DNA from: Cordylochernes scorpioides
Taxonomy: Eukaryota; Arthropoda; Arachnida; Pseudoscorpiones; Chernetidae
Assembly: GCA_030710605.1 (NCBI GenBank)
Contig: CP092870.1
Coordinates: 52,279,921 to 52,343,920 of the forward strand
Length of the DNA stretch: 64,000 nucleotides
Direction: 5' to 3'
The position numbers and the translations under genes were made by a program. This document shows, piece after piece, positions 12,516 to 23,026 of this stretch (positions are counted from its first letter, which is position 1; each line of letters opens with the position of its first letter). The notes under the pieces were generated by a model. The model saw only the letters and a program-made list of their open reading frames with translations, was not told where the DNA came from and ran no database searches.

Positions 12516-12596
12516 GTAATAAATTTGACTACTATGCGATTGATCTTATTTGCTCGGAATTTGACCGAAGTGATGATAAACGAGGAGTTTTGAGAA
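12516..12596 (+). CDS. Candidate internal exon (26 complete codons)
   Basis: A long pyrimidine-rich run (about 12410-12510) ends in catttcag at 12515. The sequence after it has a coding look in one frame: NKFDYYAIDLICSEF, then DRSDDKRGVLR. A donor-like gtatat follows at 12597. This short block of complex sequence sits inside CA-rich simple DNA, which supports an exon. I do not recognise the protein. The donor is weak and the frame link to later exons is unproven. Confidence 0.35.
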
Positions 12597-12984
12597 GTAT
12601 ATATTCTATTCTACAAACACACCGAACACGCACACCACTTATATACATCTACTTTCCATCCACACACCAACCATACAAGCCTTTCCCACCAAGCAGCCAC
12701 AGCCACACAGAGAAAAGTCATAAACATCACGCATCCTTACATATCATACAAATTCTCCACACGAAAACAAAGCTCATGCCACACTCGCCTCACACCACAC
12801 ACTGAATTTACCGCATTGACAGCACTTAACACATTATAGGTTCATACTATAAACAACACAGATACTGCATGAAAAAAAAAACTACACATCCACATCACAC
12901 ACTGGCACGCAATTCTTAATTCATATTTCCTTTAACTTATAAATTTCCGCTATTTTAATTACATATTCGAATGTCTGTCTGCAG

Positions 12985-13035
12985 GTGCCGACATTGCCAC
13001 CATCAGAGTGGAAGTTGGCACCCAACCCACATCAA
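12985..13035 (+). CDS. Candidate 51-nt internal exon
   Basis: Acceptor gtctgtctgcag ends at 12984 and a strong donor gtaagt starts at 13036. The 51 nt are GC-rich in AT-rich DNA and open in all three frames, so the frame is undecided. One reading, phased to the exon at 12516, gives ADIATIRVEVGTQPTS; another gives VPTLPPSEWKLAPNPHQ. The following intron holds the Tc1-like transposon at 13309-14727. Confidence 0.4.
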
Positions 13036-13308
13036 GTAAGTATATGCATATGTGTGAGTGGGAAAAGATAATATTTAAAAAAAATAATGATAAAAAGTGA
13101 GATGTTGGTATTAAAATCAAAAAAGGCATATCCTAAGCACGAGAACATGAGATTTTTAGATTGTAGAGTGCCATCTAGTGAAACAGAAATCAATTAAACG
13201 TGGACTTAGCCTTTTCCCTGATATTTCGCTAACCCATTTTCTTGATAAATCAAGAAAAGACATTCACGAACGCGCTTCAGGCTCATGACCCTCGCCAGCG
13301 TATATATA

Positions 13309-14727
13309 CACTGCGTGACATTAAAAATGGAACACCAAGAAATAGTGGCCAGAAAGTGATGAAACTCGGCAGACAGAGAGAGACAGGGACGAACAATAAG
13401 TGATCTTTATTTCAAAATGATAGTCATAATACAGAGCGAGAACGGCGTCGGCTTAGTAGCAAGTAGGACCACCGCGGACGGCGATGCATGCAGCAACACG
13501 TCTAGGTAGAGAGTCAATCAGAGTACGGATGGCGTCCTGAGGGATGGCTCTCCATTCCCTCTCAACCACTTGCCACAGTTCGTCTTCTGAACGCGGCTGT
13601 GGCAAGGCATGCAAACGGCGTCCAATGATGTCCCAGACGTGCTCGATTGGTGAGAGATCAGGAGAGTACGGTGGCCAGGGAAGCATCTGTACATCTTGCA
13701 GAGCTTGTTGGCTAATGCGAGCAGTGTGCAGTCGGGCGTTATCCTGCTGATAAAGGGCATTGGGTACCCCATGAAGGTAGGGGAGTGTCACCGGTCGCAG
13801 CACATCATCAACGTATCGTTGAGCCGTCATAATGCCCTGAATACGAAGTAAAGGTGACCTGGAATCATACGCGATTGCGCCCCAAACCATTATTCCACGT
13901 TGTCGCACGGTGGGGCGTTCCACAATTGCTGCCGGATTGGACCTTTCTCCACGTCGACGCCACACGCGTACACGGCAACTATCACTGGACAAGCAGAAAC
14001 GCGACTCATTTGAGAACACGACCCTGTGCCATTCCGTCATCCACGTCGATCTAGCCCGGCACCATTCCAAACGTTGGCGCCTATTCGGTGGGGTCAATGG
14101 CAGTCTTCTTAGCGGACGGCATGAGTGCAAGCCATTAGCAACCAATCGACGGGAAATGGTTCTGGTCGAGATGGAATGATCTAGGGTGTCTTGCACATGT
14201 TGCAGGATGGCGGTACAAGTGGCTTGTGGGGCCGCCACTGCTTGTCGAAGGATACGCCGATCCACACGTGCTGACGTCACTCTGGTTGCACCGTCATTCC
14301 TATAAATTGCCACATTTCCTTGTTCCAACCATCTTCTCCACAGTCGGTGCACCGTGGACGCACCAAGGTGTGTATCAGCTGCGATTTGACGTATGGACCA
14401 ACCTGCCCTTTTCAGTCTGATCACCATGCCCCTCGTAAAAGCGTCTGTCTGCTTGAACTGCCTCCGTTTACGATAACCTGGCATTCTCTGTTATTACACG
14501 TGTCTTTTGACACAAGAACAAAAATTCTATAATGATTTTCCTTGAAGAAGTAACGACACGAATACTGTCCTTTCTGCAAGTTCCTTCCCTTATATCTTAC
14601 TCCATGTGCGCACGAGAGCTGCGCATTTTACATCATTTGCATAACTCGGTTAGGTGCGTCTACCCTGAAATTTGCATAAATTTCTGGCCACTATTTCTTG
14701 GTGTTCCATTTTCAATGTCACGCAGTG
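13309..14727 (-). mobile_element. Full-length Tc1-like transposon
   Basis: It is bounded by 47-bp terminal inverted repeats at 13309-13355 and 14681-14727, which begin CACTGCGTGACATT and differ at one base. Each end abuts a TA dinucleotide (13307-13308 and 14728-14729), the usual Tc1/mariner target duplication. It carries a single intact transposase ORF on the minus strand. It lies between candidate exons of a plus-strand gene. The near-perfect TIRs and open ORF argue for a recent insertion. Confidence 0.95.
13453..14484 (-). CDS. Tc1-like transposase, full length, Asn at first catalytic position
   Basis: A 343-residue cut-and-paste transposase, normal length for the family. An N-terminal paired-like helix-turn-helix spans roughly residues 10-110 (IRQIAADTHLGASTVHRLW; STRTISRRL). 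The RNase H-like catalytic core follows. The usual VVFSDESRF block reads VVFSNESRF, with Asn at residue 159 (codon AAT, bases 14008-14010) in place of the first metal-binding Asp. The second Asp is in YQQDNARLHTA and the Glu in SPIEHVW, with 32 residues between them rather than the usual 34. The C-terminus is RRVAACIAVRGG. One transition (GAT to AAT) could explain the Asn, which should abolish catalysis although the ORF is otherwise intact. Confidence 0.95.
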   Translation of the reverse strand: MPGYRKRRQFKQTDAFTRGMVIRLKRAGWSIRQIAADTHLGASTVHRLWRRWLEQGNVAIYRNDGATRVTSARVDRRILRQAVAAPQATCTAILQHVQDTLDHSISTRTISRRLVANGLHSCRPLRRLPLTPPNRRQRLEWCRARSTWMTEWHRVVFSNESRFCLSSDSCRVRVWRRRGERSNPAAIVERPTVRQRGIMVWGAIAYDSRSPLLRIQGIMTAQRYVDDVLRPVTLPYLHGVPNALYQQDNARLHTARISQQALQDVQMLPWPPYSPDLSPIEHVWDIIGRRLHALPQPRSEDELWQVVEREWRAIPQDAIRTLIDSLPRRVAACIAVRGGPTCY

Positions 14728-14802
14728 TATATAGTTACAAGTATATTAACTAATACAAATTCAACTTCACCGTCCTAACTATATCTGCGTTATGTTTTGC
14801 AG

Positions 14803-14823
14803 CCCGACCGGCATCAAGGTGGA
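14803..14823 (+). CDS. Candidate 21-nt micro-exon
   Basis: Preceded by tgcgttatgttttgcag and followed by gtaagtac. In the frame that continues into the acidic C-terminus (via the acceptor at 14881) it reads PTGIKV with a split Glu codon. It lies just right of the Tc1 element. Very short exons are easy to mis-call, so this depends on transcript support. Confidence 0.35.
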
Positions 14824-14859
14824 GTAAGTACTTCCGTCTACCTCCCATTGACAACACAG

Positions 14860-15074
14860 GTCGACACTGACAAAGTTCCAGGCGAATGGCAGACGACGCC
14901 CCTCTTACCAAGGAAGAGGAAGACGCCCAGGTCGAGTAAGTTTATTTATTTTTTTATTTCTCCTTTAAACTGCTGAACCCCGCTGTGCGGCTGTCAGGTT
15001 GGCCCTGGCCATGTCGCTGCTCTTCAAGTCCGAAGATAGCAGCGACGACGAGGAATAGGAGAGTGGCCCCTTCG
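14860..15074 (+). CDS. Two candidate exons encoding an acidic C-terminus with a UIM-like motif
   Basis: Exon one runs from 14860 (or from the alternative acceptor at 14881, starting 14882) to 14935, before gtaagt. Exon two runs 14998-15074, after ggctgtcag and before gtaagt. Joined across the short intron, the best frame gives MADDAPLTKEEEDAQV, then ELALAMSLLFKSED, then SSDDEE and a TAG at 15056-15058. The stretch V-E-L-A-L-A-M-S after acidic residues fits the ubiquitin-interacting motif pattern (hydrophobic-x-x-Ala-x-x-x-Ser). The ATG at 14886 could be internal. Starting at 14860 puts a TGA upstream in this frame, so the later acceptor or an internal start is needed. Parent protein not recognised. 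The donor after the stop implies a spliced 3' UTR. Confidence 0.45.
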
Positions 15075-15077
15075 GTA

Positions 15078-16344
15078 AGTACAACAACTCGATATCAAGA
15101 GTAACCAGAGCTGGACAACACTACAACATAGAGTTCATGTAGTGGCTCCTACAGTAGTACAACAACTCGATATCAATAGTACCAGATCTGGAAAACACTA
15201 CAACATAGAGTTCATGTAGTGGCACCTACGGTACTACAACTTGATATCAATAGTACCAGATCTGGACAACACTACAACATAGAGTTCATGTAGTGGCTCC
15301 TACAGTAGTACAACAACTCGATATCAATAGTAACCAGAGCTGGACAACACTACAGCATAGAGTTCATGTAGTGGCACCTACGGTAGTACAACAACTTGAT
15401 ATCAATAGTACCAGATCTGGACAACACTACAGCATAGAGTTCATGTAGTGGCTCCTACAGTAGTACAACAACTCGATATCAAGAGTAACCAGAGCTGGAC
15501 AACACTACAGCATAGAGTTCATGTAGTGGATCCTACGGTAGTACAACAACTCAATATCAATGGTACCAGATCTGGACAACACTACAGCATAGAGTTCATG
15601 TAGTGGCTCCAACGGTAGTACAATAAACCTATATCTATAGTTGACATAACAACCAGAGCTGGACAACACTACAGCATAGAGTTCATGTAATGGCTCCTAC
15701 GGTAGTACAACAACTCGATATCAAGAGTAACCAGAGCTGGACAACACTACAACATAGAGTTCATGTAATGGCTCCTACGGTACTACAACTCGATATCAAG
15801 AGTAACCAGAGCTGGACAACACTACAACATAGAGTTCATGTAATGAATCCTACGGTAGTACAACAACTCAATATCAATAGTACCAGATCTGGACAACACT
15901 ACAACATAGAGTTCATGTAATGGATCCTACGGTAGTACAACAACTCAATATCAATAGTACCAGATCTGAACAACACTACAGCATAGAGTTCATGTAGTGG
16001 CTCCTACGGTAGTACAACAACTTGATATCAATAGTACCAGATCTGGACAACACTACAGCATAGAGTTCATGTAGTGGCTCCTACGGTAGTACAACAACTT
16101 GATATCAATAGTACCAGATCTGGACAACACTACAGCATAGAGTTCATGTAGTGGCTCCTACAGTAGTACAACAACTCGATATCAAGAGTAACCAGAGCTG
16201 GACAACACTACAACATAGAGTTCATGTAGTGGCACCTACAGTAGTACAACAACTCGATATCAATAGTACCAGATCTGGAAAACACTACAACATAGAGTTC
16301 ATGTAGTGGCACCTACGGTACTACAACTCGATATCAAGAGTTAC
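15078..16344. repeat. Minisatellite, about 16-17 units of 74-84 bp
   Basis: Tandem units of about 77 bp share the core acaacactacarcatagagt followed by tcatgta. Two unit types intermingle: one with caagagtaaccagagctgg and one with caatagtaccagatctgg. One unit near 15600-15690 carries an insertion. The array begins a few bases after the splice donor at 15075 and ends at ttaccag (16344), an acceptor-like site. It would therefore fill an intron in the 3' UTR of the UIM-like gene. The short ORF across three units is incidental. Confidence 0.9.
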
Positions 16345-16485
16345 CAGGTGGCGTGATCGTAGCCGACCAATAGGAGGGCGCCAGCAAACCGTGACAGAGG
16401 CCATGACGCTCGTAACTGTATATAGAATTTAAAATTGACCTAAATGAGATAAATACAATAAATGGGATTTACCTTCAACCTTCAT
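16345..16485 (+). other. Candidate terminal exon with poly(A) signal
   Basis: After the acceptor-like ttaccag the sequence becomes complex and GC-richer, then reaches overlapping ATAAATA and AATAAA (16457-16462). This fits the last non-coding exon of the gene whose stop is at 15056. No protein-coding role is seen. Confidence 0.35.
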
Positions 16486-16489
16486 CGTC

Positions 16490-18170
16490 GCACTGTCTAG
16501 CTATTTTCATCCTGGCCGACTCTCTTCAGGCCTTTTCCAGCTTTTGCCTCTCCTTGCTGCCCATAATTGGGCTCTTGGAGAGGTTAAGGTCTATCGTCGA
16601 ACTGCCTCCGTCTGACGTTAACTGGGCAACCTGCCGATGGTTTTGCTTCTCGGGACACGACGCTAATGTTACTGCACGACTGAATCTGCATGAACTGTCC
16701 AATTCAACCCAGTCGACCTCTGCCCGAGACTACTGCTTTGACAGTGGGTCCAGCGACCTGTTTAACTACTTTCAACGTTCTCAGGAACTGAATTGTTGAA
16801 TATTCGGTTCTGGATTTAAAGACTTCGAAATCGGCCTCACATTCTCAGTTCTGTTTAAAATTTGCAGGCCTTTCCTGACTTTGTAAATCAGAGGCATTCG
16901 TTAGGACACTAATTGCATGGGAAAAACCATCGTTGGGATAGTTCCTCTAATGTTGATAACCGTAGGTATATTTTTATTTTCTATTAAAAGGTTGTTCCAA
17001 AAGTTCGTAAACACTTGCAAAAATTGAAATACCAATATTATTCGCCGTTATGTATAAATACTTTGTATTATGTATAAAGTAATTGTATTATGTAATATTA
17101 TGTATTCGTCGTAATAATACTATTCGCCAATTAATAAGGAAAACAACGTTTAAAAAAAAAACTAACTTTTGGGACAATCTCTTATTTTTTAATTTGTCAT
17201 TTGTATTTATTAATTTATTCTAAAGTGCCAAACACTTTAAATTAGCATAGTTTTATATATGCTATCATTGACTGTGTTTGAGTAAAAAAAAAAAACGTTG
17301 TGAAATCTCAGGTCTAAAGATCCCGCGGATTAATTCAATCGGCCATACTGGAAGATGCCCTCAGATTGTCTCCCACGGCTCCGCTGATGTCACTTCCAAG
17401 TGACCCACTCCGTACAGTCTACGGCCTCCCGTGAAAACTTCCGGGCTCAAGTCGGCGCTAGCCGACCAGAGAAAGCTCCTCCGACATCAGCGACTTGACA
17501 GCTGCTGTTACACTCATGTATCTCTGGTCCCGACCCGTCCACGACCCCACTCGAGGAATTTGAGCAGTAAAATTGTACTTCTCAGACTTGGCTATAGCGT
17601 CAAAGGGCTCCGGCATAATAATAAAATTTGGTCATGAAGATGGATTAAACGTCGACAAGTGGTCAATCCTAGACCTGATGTTCTGTCAGATATTTCAAAT
17701 TGGTTGATGAGTTGGCATTCCTTTTTTTTTTTCGAAACTTAAACAAAAGCGGCCTAATATATACATTTCTTTGTACTTTTGTAACTATAGTTGCATATCA
17801 GCAATTGAAACATTTTCTTTTTGAAAAATCACATATATTGATATATTTTATTTAAAGATAACTAGGTTATAGTTTGATCAATTTTAGTTCCAGTGACAAT
17901 AAATACTTTAAGATAAGTCTAAATTACAGGATATGTAATATTTGCAGATTTTGAGCGTCGCTCGGCATAGAGTGAATATATGCGAATAGATTAACATATA
18001 TACCGAATTAGCATTTGCGGAACCTTCCAAATATATTCTTTTAAATGAAATGTAAAGTTTTTCTTGGATATGACAAAAAGGAGTATACATTGGGGAATCC
18101 AACTTTTAATCTCTCTATCATATAGAATATTATCTTAGGATTTGTATATATATCGTTGGTATTGATCAAA
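16490..18170. other. Intergenic, two GC-richer islands, no gene recognised
   Basis: Islands at about 16490-16790 and 17330-17630 differ in composition from the AT-rich surroundings. The first holds an 81-codon ORF (16554-16799) with no match I recognise and no splice context. The rest is AT-rich. Confidence 0.3.
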
Positions 18171-18173
18171 GTA

Positions 18174-18311
18174 CAATTAAACCTGGCTATAGCGCCCCTT
18201 CTAAATAGCGCCTTCCTCTCTATAACGCCCGATTTTAAACATTAAAATTTAAAAATATAGCACCCTATTTTGGTGAGTATCAAGAGGGGGCGCTATAGAC
18301 AGGTTTAACTG
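18174..18311. mobile_element. 138-bp MITE with TA target duplication
   Basis: Inverted termini CAATTAAACCTGGCTATAGC and, on the other strand, CAGTTAAACCTGTCTATAGC flank a short AT-rich centre. TA lies on both sides (18172-18173 and 18312-18313). The TA duplication suggests mobilisation by a Tc1/mariner-type transposase. Non-coding. Confidence 0.7.
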
Positions 18312-18429
18312 TATGTTACTTCATAATTTCTCTCGGTTCAAAGCCGAAGCTCAAAAATTGTTTTCCAAATATTGGAATATCTTGGTAAGTCACTAATGCA
18401 AACAGAGCAAGAACACCATTTTGATGATA

Positions 18430-18745
18430 TTTTGGATTCAAAAAGGCCAAAAGATACTCGTGGAGGACATTTCTAAAAGAAAATATTTCGACCAATCTTA
18501 TGGAAATTTATATAAATATATTTTTAAAAATTGAAAGGTAACTTGAATAAACAATTAAAAATATTAGAAACAAACACAATTCAAGAACAAAACCAGAAAA
18601 CTGAAGAATTGATAGTCACTCTATTTCCTGATGACAACCCAGGTGATATTAAGAATATACATACAAATATAAGAAAATATGCATTAAGATTTTCGAATAC
18701 AACAAAACCAACAATCATAATCAATGAAGTAAACGCTTTTTTTTT
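18430..18745 (+). pseudogene. LINE reverse transcriptase fragment (R1/Jockey-like)
   Basis: Translation gives TLFPDDNPGDIKN, then a variable stretch, then INEVNAF. This matches the segment just upstream of the RT core in R1/Jockey-type LINEs, where LFPDD is a typical motif. It stops at a T-run and G-run (about 18737-18772). A second copy lies at 22150-22500 and shares most of its sequence. Frames upstream are broken. Confidence 0.55.
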
Positions 18746-18905
18746 GTTCAGTTTGATGTCGGGGGGGGGGGGATTCTAGAACTGTTTTGTCATAATTTGC
18801 CACAGGATCCCCAGAAATTTTGTCCTTATAGATCGAACAGCTCTTTTTTATCGATACCTACTCAGCTGAATAATTATATAAAATTTTCATTTAAAAAGAG
18901 GAATT

Positions 18906-18990
18906 AAGGGTCTGACTCATTAGTGGTGAACACTTACAGCGGTTTCGCTAGTTTAATCTACCAGGGTTCACCACTAATGATCCAGGCCTT
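18906..18990. mobile_element. 85-bp MITE / foldback
   Basis: The ends are inverted copies of about 25 bp: AAGGGTCTGACTCATTAGTG and, on the other strand, AAGGCCTGGATCATTAGTGG. The inner CATTAGTGGTGAAC repeats perfectly. No coding content. No clear target duplication. Confidence 0.6.
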
Positions 18991-19192
18991 CCCATTATAA
19001 TTAATCATTGCAGTAAGGGCATTCGAAAATATTTTGAATAAAAATCATACGCGTCTTTAATAGTTCCAATTTCTTATAATGCATTATATGTAAATTGATC
19101 TTTATGTGATACTTAGTCTGAATAAATATTGACTCGATAATAATCACATTATTTTAAAAACCGAGTTTTAGTACCAGTTTATTAGAGTAATA

Positions 19193-19500
19193 TCTTCTTA
19201 TATATAAGAGTCAATGTCTGTTGTCTGTTTCGCGATAAACTCAAAAACTACTGAACCAATTGGTACCAAATTTTGCATGTCGCTTTTTATGAACCTGAGG
19301 AAATTTTTCGGCTACATTTTTATTAGTATTTTTGGATTTATTTTCTCGTTTGATGAACTTTTTTTTTTTTGCGCGTAGTAAATGCGAGGCGAAGAAACAA
19401 CACCGGGCAAATAAAGCGACCAATGAGCATTCTGCTTTTTTTTTTTCAAGTTGATTGCGTACTTTTTTTTTTTTTGTAATATATTTTTATACGAGTGTTA
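19193..19500 (+). mobile_element. Helitron-like 5' end
   Basis: TC after an A, then a TATATA stretch, tgtctgttgtctgt, and a block on the pattern 'aaaactactgaaccaattggtaccaaattttg'. This is the usual look of arthropod Helitron 5' ends. No matching 3' hairpin/CTAG end was found nearby, so the element is truncated or the 3' end is decayed. Confidence 0.4.
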
Positions 19501-20830
19501 CTTTTTTTTTACAAAAGTACTGAGTATTGAGAGAGAAATTTATATTACCAAGTTACGGTAAGTGCATACAATGCAATTAAAATAAAAACTTTAGAAAATT
19601 AGCGTTACTGTATGTGAATAATGGCTTTCGTATTTTTTATTAATTTTTGTTTTTGCCTTTATTTTTTTATCTCATTAAAAAAATCGTTTAAAATGCAGTC
19701 GCAGTCATTAGCAAATATATGTTTGCCTAATTTCCATGTGCTCTTTTATTTTTAACAGAATAAAATTTACATGCCAGTATTTTGAATTATTTTTTTATAA
19801 ACCATTTTTTCTTATTCTTACTGAGAAGATGGGCATCGCAGTCAAGATCCATCGCAGTCACTCACTCAACTCAGGCAATTTCAAGGGTTAATGCGCTGGG
19901 GCGGATACTTCGGGGGTTGGGTGGAAAAACTGACATCTATTTAAACTATAATGATTTTGAAACAACTAAATGGATTGCAAAAAATAATTAAATCAAATAC
20001 CTAAACACTAATATAATACAAATTTTGCCCTCACACACTTTTTGTCTGTGGTTTATGTGTTACTTCTGTATCGATATTCTATGGCACTATTGTCCTCATT
20101 TTTGTCACCATCTCGTGGTGGTCCAATACTGCCTGGAGAGGCTCATCAAATATTTATCACAATAATCGAACGGAAATATAGAAATTAGTCACAACCAGAA
20201 CATATTTTTAAAGAAACCCATTTCCAAAATATACCAGAGAAACGGCTACATCATATTTTTGTTCATTTGAAAGTAAGTATACAAATTTTATATTATATTC
20301 ACTACCGTTACAGCCACCTAGTAGTATGTAATTTTGTACAGTTGTATTGTAGGTAGTTGTAGGAAACAGAAAATTCCTACAACCCAGAAGTATGAAATTT
20401 ACCAAATTGTAATGTCATCAGGTTTCAACAGGTGTACCAAATTTCATACTTCTAGGTTCTAGGATAGGTATCTACTGAAAATGGATCACAAATTTTGAAA
20501 AAAAATTGTCCATTATCGATCACTCCGATTATCTAAAAGTCTGAAATTTTTTTAACTTGCAATATGTGTATCAAATTACAGACTCAAGTATCTTTTCGAC
20601 TCTAAATATGTTAAAATTTGTTTGAAATCTTTGTTGGCAGACATTTAAACACATTTAATTAAAGAAACCAAAGACTTGTGATCGTTTTTTGGGAATATTA
20701 AGTATAGTTGGCTCTATTTAATCATTAAAATAAAAACTTTGAATATGCTCCTGATATATATTTATTATTGAAAATGCGCTTAAATATTTTGCAAGATTGA
20801 AAATTTTTAAATGTAAGGTCTCTCTCAATA
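19500..20830. other. AT-rich intergenic DNA with diverged dispersed repeats
   Basis: No gene seen. About 20210-20640 resembles, in reverse orientation, the 'catacttctaggtggccg' sequence that surrounds the solo LTRs at 25.4-26.6 kb. Confidence 0.4.
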
Positions 20831-20835
20831 TCAAC

Positions 20836-21423
20836 ACAAAGATAAAATTATCTATTATAAATAACAAATCGTGCAAAAATACAAGTAGTAGAAAAATGAA
20901 ATTGTATTGGGATCAGGTGCATAAATTAATGAAAAAGCATCTCCTGATCGTGCAAGTAAAAGTTGCTGATGGCTTGCGTCACACAAAGATAAAATTATCT
21001 ATTATAAATAACAAATCGTGCAAAAATACAAGTAGTAGAAAAATGAAATTGTATTGGGATCAGGTGCATAAATTAATGAAAAAGCATCTCCTGATCGTGC
21101 TAGTAAAAGTTGCTGATGGCTTGCGTCACACAAAGATTAAATTATCTATTATAAATAACAAATTGTGCAAAAATACAAGTAGTAGAAAAATTAAATTGTA
21201 TTGCGATCAGGTGCATAAATTAATGAAAAAGCATCTCCTGATCGTGCAAGCAAAGGTTGCTGATGGCTTGCGTCACACAAAGATTAAATTATCTATTATA
21301 AATAACAAATTGTGCAAAAATACAAGTAGTAGAAAAATTAAATTGTATTGCGATCAGGTGCATAAATTAATGAAAAAGCATCTCCTGATCGTGCAAGCAA
21401 AAGTTGCTGATGGCATGCGTCAT
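20836..21423. repeat. Tandem array, four units of exactly 147 bp
   Basis: Units start at 20836, 20983, 21130 and 21277. Units 1-2 and units 3-4 pair most closely (aagataaaa versus aagattaaa; tattgggatc versus tattgcgatc), suggesting stepwise duplication. Since 147 is 49 codons, one frame stays open for 212 codons and repeats KLSIINNKSCKNTSSRK; this is a consequence of the period, and the composition is not protein-like. The unit contains gatcaggtgcataaattaa and gcatctcctgatcgtgc, pieces also found at 21670-21740, 48230-48275 and, reversed, near 56330. The array is thus an amplified end of a dispersed repeat. Confidence 0.9.
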
Positions 21424-21960
21424 CTGTTGAAATAAATATCAAGTATTCGTCGATTTTTAATTATTCTAGAATTGGCCAAATTCTCATTCTTTGAAATAAA
21501 AGTTGAACAGGTACGCATTTTGGGATGTTGGCCCTCATCAGCGTGGTTCAAGCTGTACCTCAATGACAAAAATAACTGGTCATTCAGGCATGCTGGAAAA
21601 TCATGAAACGTGTATTCAATTCCAGAAGTGCCTAAGAACGCCATACAATGTGTAAAAATAGCACAAAAGGGAAATTGTACTGGGGGATCAGATGCATAAA
21701 TTAATAAAATGGCATTTCCTGATCGTGCAACAAAACGCTGCTATTGGCTTTCAGGATGCCTGTTTACAATTTTTTTTTTTTTTTGGTCGTTGAGGCACAG
21801 CTTGCAACACTCTGATGGAAGCCAAAATACATACGTGATCAGACTTACTTGATTAATCAAGATTGGGTATTTGGCCAATTTTGCAATAATTACAAATTAA
21901 CAAATAGTTGATATTTATTCCAACATGTGGCGCAAGCCATTATCAGCTTTTGATCAAATA
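21424..21960. repeat. Dispersed repeat, two opposed partial copies
   Basis: 21440-21640 (reverse sense) and 21660-21960 (forward sense) are copies of a family also present at 48225-48420 and 56110-56345. Shared landmarks are 'cgttgaggyacagcttg', 'gggtatttggccaatt' and 'gttgatatttattcc'. It is non-coding. With the adjoining 147-bp array it may form one composite element. Confidence 0.6.
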
Positions 21961-22089
21961 ATAAAAGAACTTTCGGAGATTCTAATTGAATCTGCCTTTC
22001 TTACACTGGAGCTAAAATATAATGTAACTCCAAAAAATGTGGTGCAGTTAACTAGTGGAATACAGAACTGGATATCTTCAAAACTTAAT

Positions 22090-22500
22090 TCCACTATATA
22101 AGAAGTTATAGTAGTAGAATAGAGTTATTTAAAAGAAATAAAACAAGAAATAGATATATGCGAGAGATTGAAAAGACCAAAAGATAATCGTTGAGGACTT
22201 TTCTAGAATAAAATAATTCGACCAACCTTATGGGAATTTATACAAAATATATTTTAAAAATTGAGAGGTAACTCGACAGAGAATAAACAACCTAAATATT
22301 ATAAACAAACACATATCAAGAACAAAATAAGAAAACTGAGGAATTAATAGCGTCTCTATTTCCTGATGACAACCCAGGTTTTAGTAAGAATATACATACA
22401 AATATGAGAAAATATGCATTAAGATTTTCGAATACGACAAAACCAACAATCACAATCAATGAAGTAAACGCTATTATTGATAAATTGAATCCGAAGAAAT
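22090..22500 (+). pseudogene. LINE reverse transcriptase fragment (R1/Jockey-like), second copy
   Basis: Homologous to 18430-18745, with similar DNA such as tttcctgatgacaacccagg. It extends slightly further to INEVNAIIDKLNPKK, the conserved stretch just before the catalytic RT blocks. Several frameshifts and stops. It ends near 22500, and unrelated sequence follows. Confidence 0.55.
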
Positions 22501-22549
22501 ATCCACAAATATATAATATTTATATTAATTTTGTTGCGTATATGAGCCT

Positions 22550-23022
22550 TCAAAACACCTACAACCTCCGCCAATAGATGGCGCTTTCGTCTATTTCCAG
22601 TCTGGAAATTATGTGGGAATCGCCGAGTGCTGTGGTCCTGTTTCCTGGAGCAAATAGTTGTAAATAGATGAAAATATTGTAAATGTAAATACCCGTTAAA
22701 TGTTATTCGAGTTATTTTCAATGTGTATTGGAGATGACAATAAAAGGGGAGGAGTGTTAGAAGTCTTGTTGCCGTTTGCTGATGTTACTCTCGCCAACGC
22801 CACAGTGCTACTCTTCTGGTAAGTCTCTCGTGTCCCCCCACCAGTGGTAAGGTCAAGAGATACTGCCAGAGGAAAGGAGATCCACTTGAGTGGTGGTTCT
22901 CGGAGGTCTTTGGGTGGTCTGCAGGGTAGAGCTGCAGAGGGAAAGCAACAGAGCCCGGGGTAGATGATCCACGAAGGAGGAAGCGGTGTCGTCGCGAAGA
23001 ACCGCAGGGTCACGCCGCGACA
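22550..23022. other. GC-richer DNA before the gag element, unassigned
   Basis: No ORF of note. A purine-rich, GC-rich stretch (22800-23020) ends at the ATAT target site of the LTR element that follows. The stretch tctggtaagtctc at about 22816 is donor-like but isolated. Confidence 0.3.
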
Positions 23023-23026
23023 ATAT

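Noticed and set aside
15690..15920. 76-codon ORF in the minisatellite
   Set aside because: By-product of the tandem repeat; neighbouring units are not open.
15078..16344. CRISPR-like array
   Set aside because: Units are contiguous tandem repeats without unique spacers, in eukaryotic DNA.
20797..21435. 212-codon ORF with a 49-residue repeated protein
   Set aside because: The frame is open only because the DNA repeat is 147 bp. The composition is AT-driven and diverged non-coding copies occur elsewhere.
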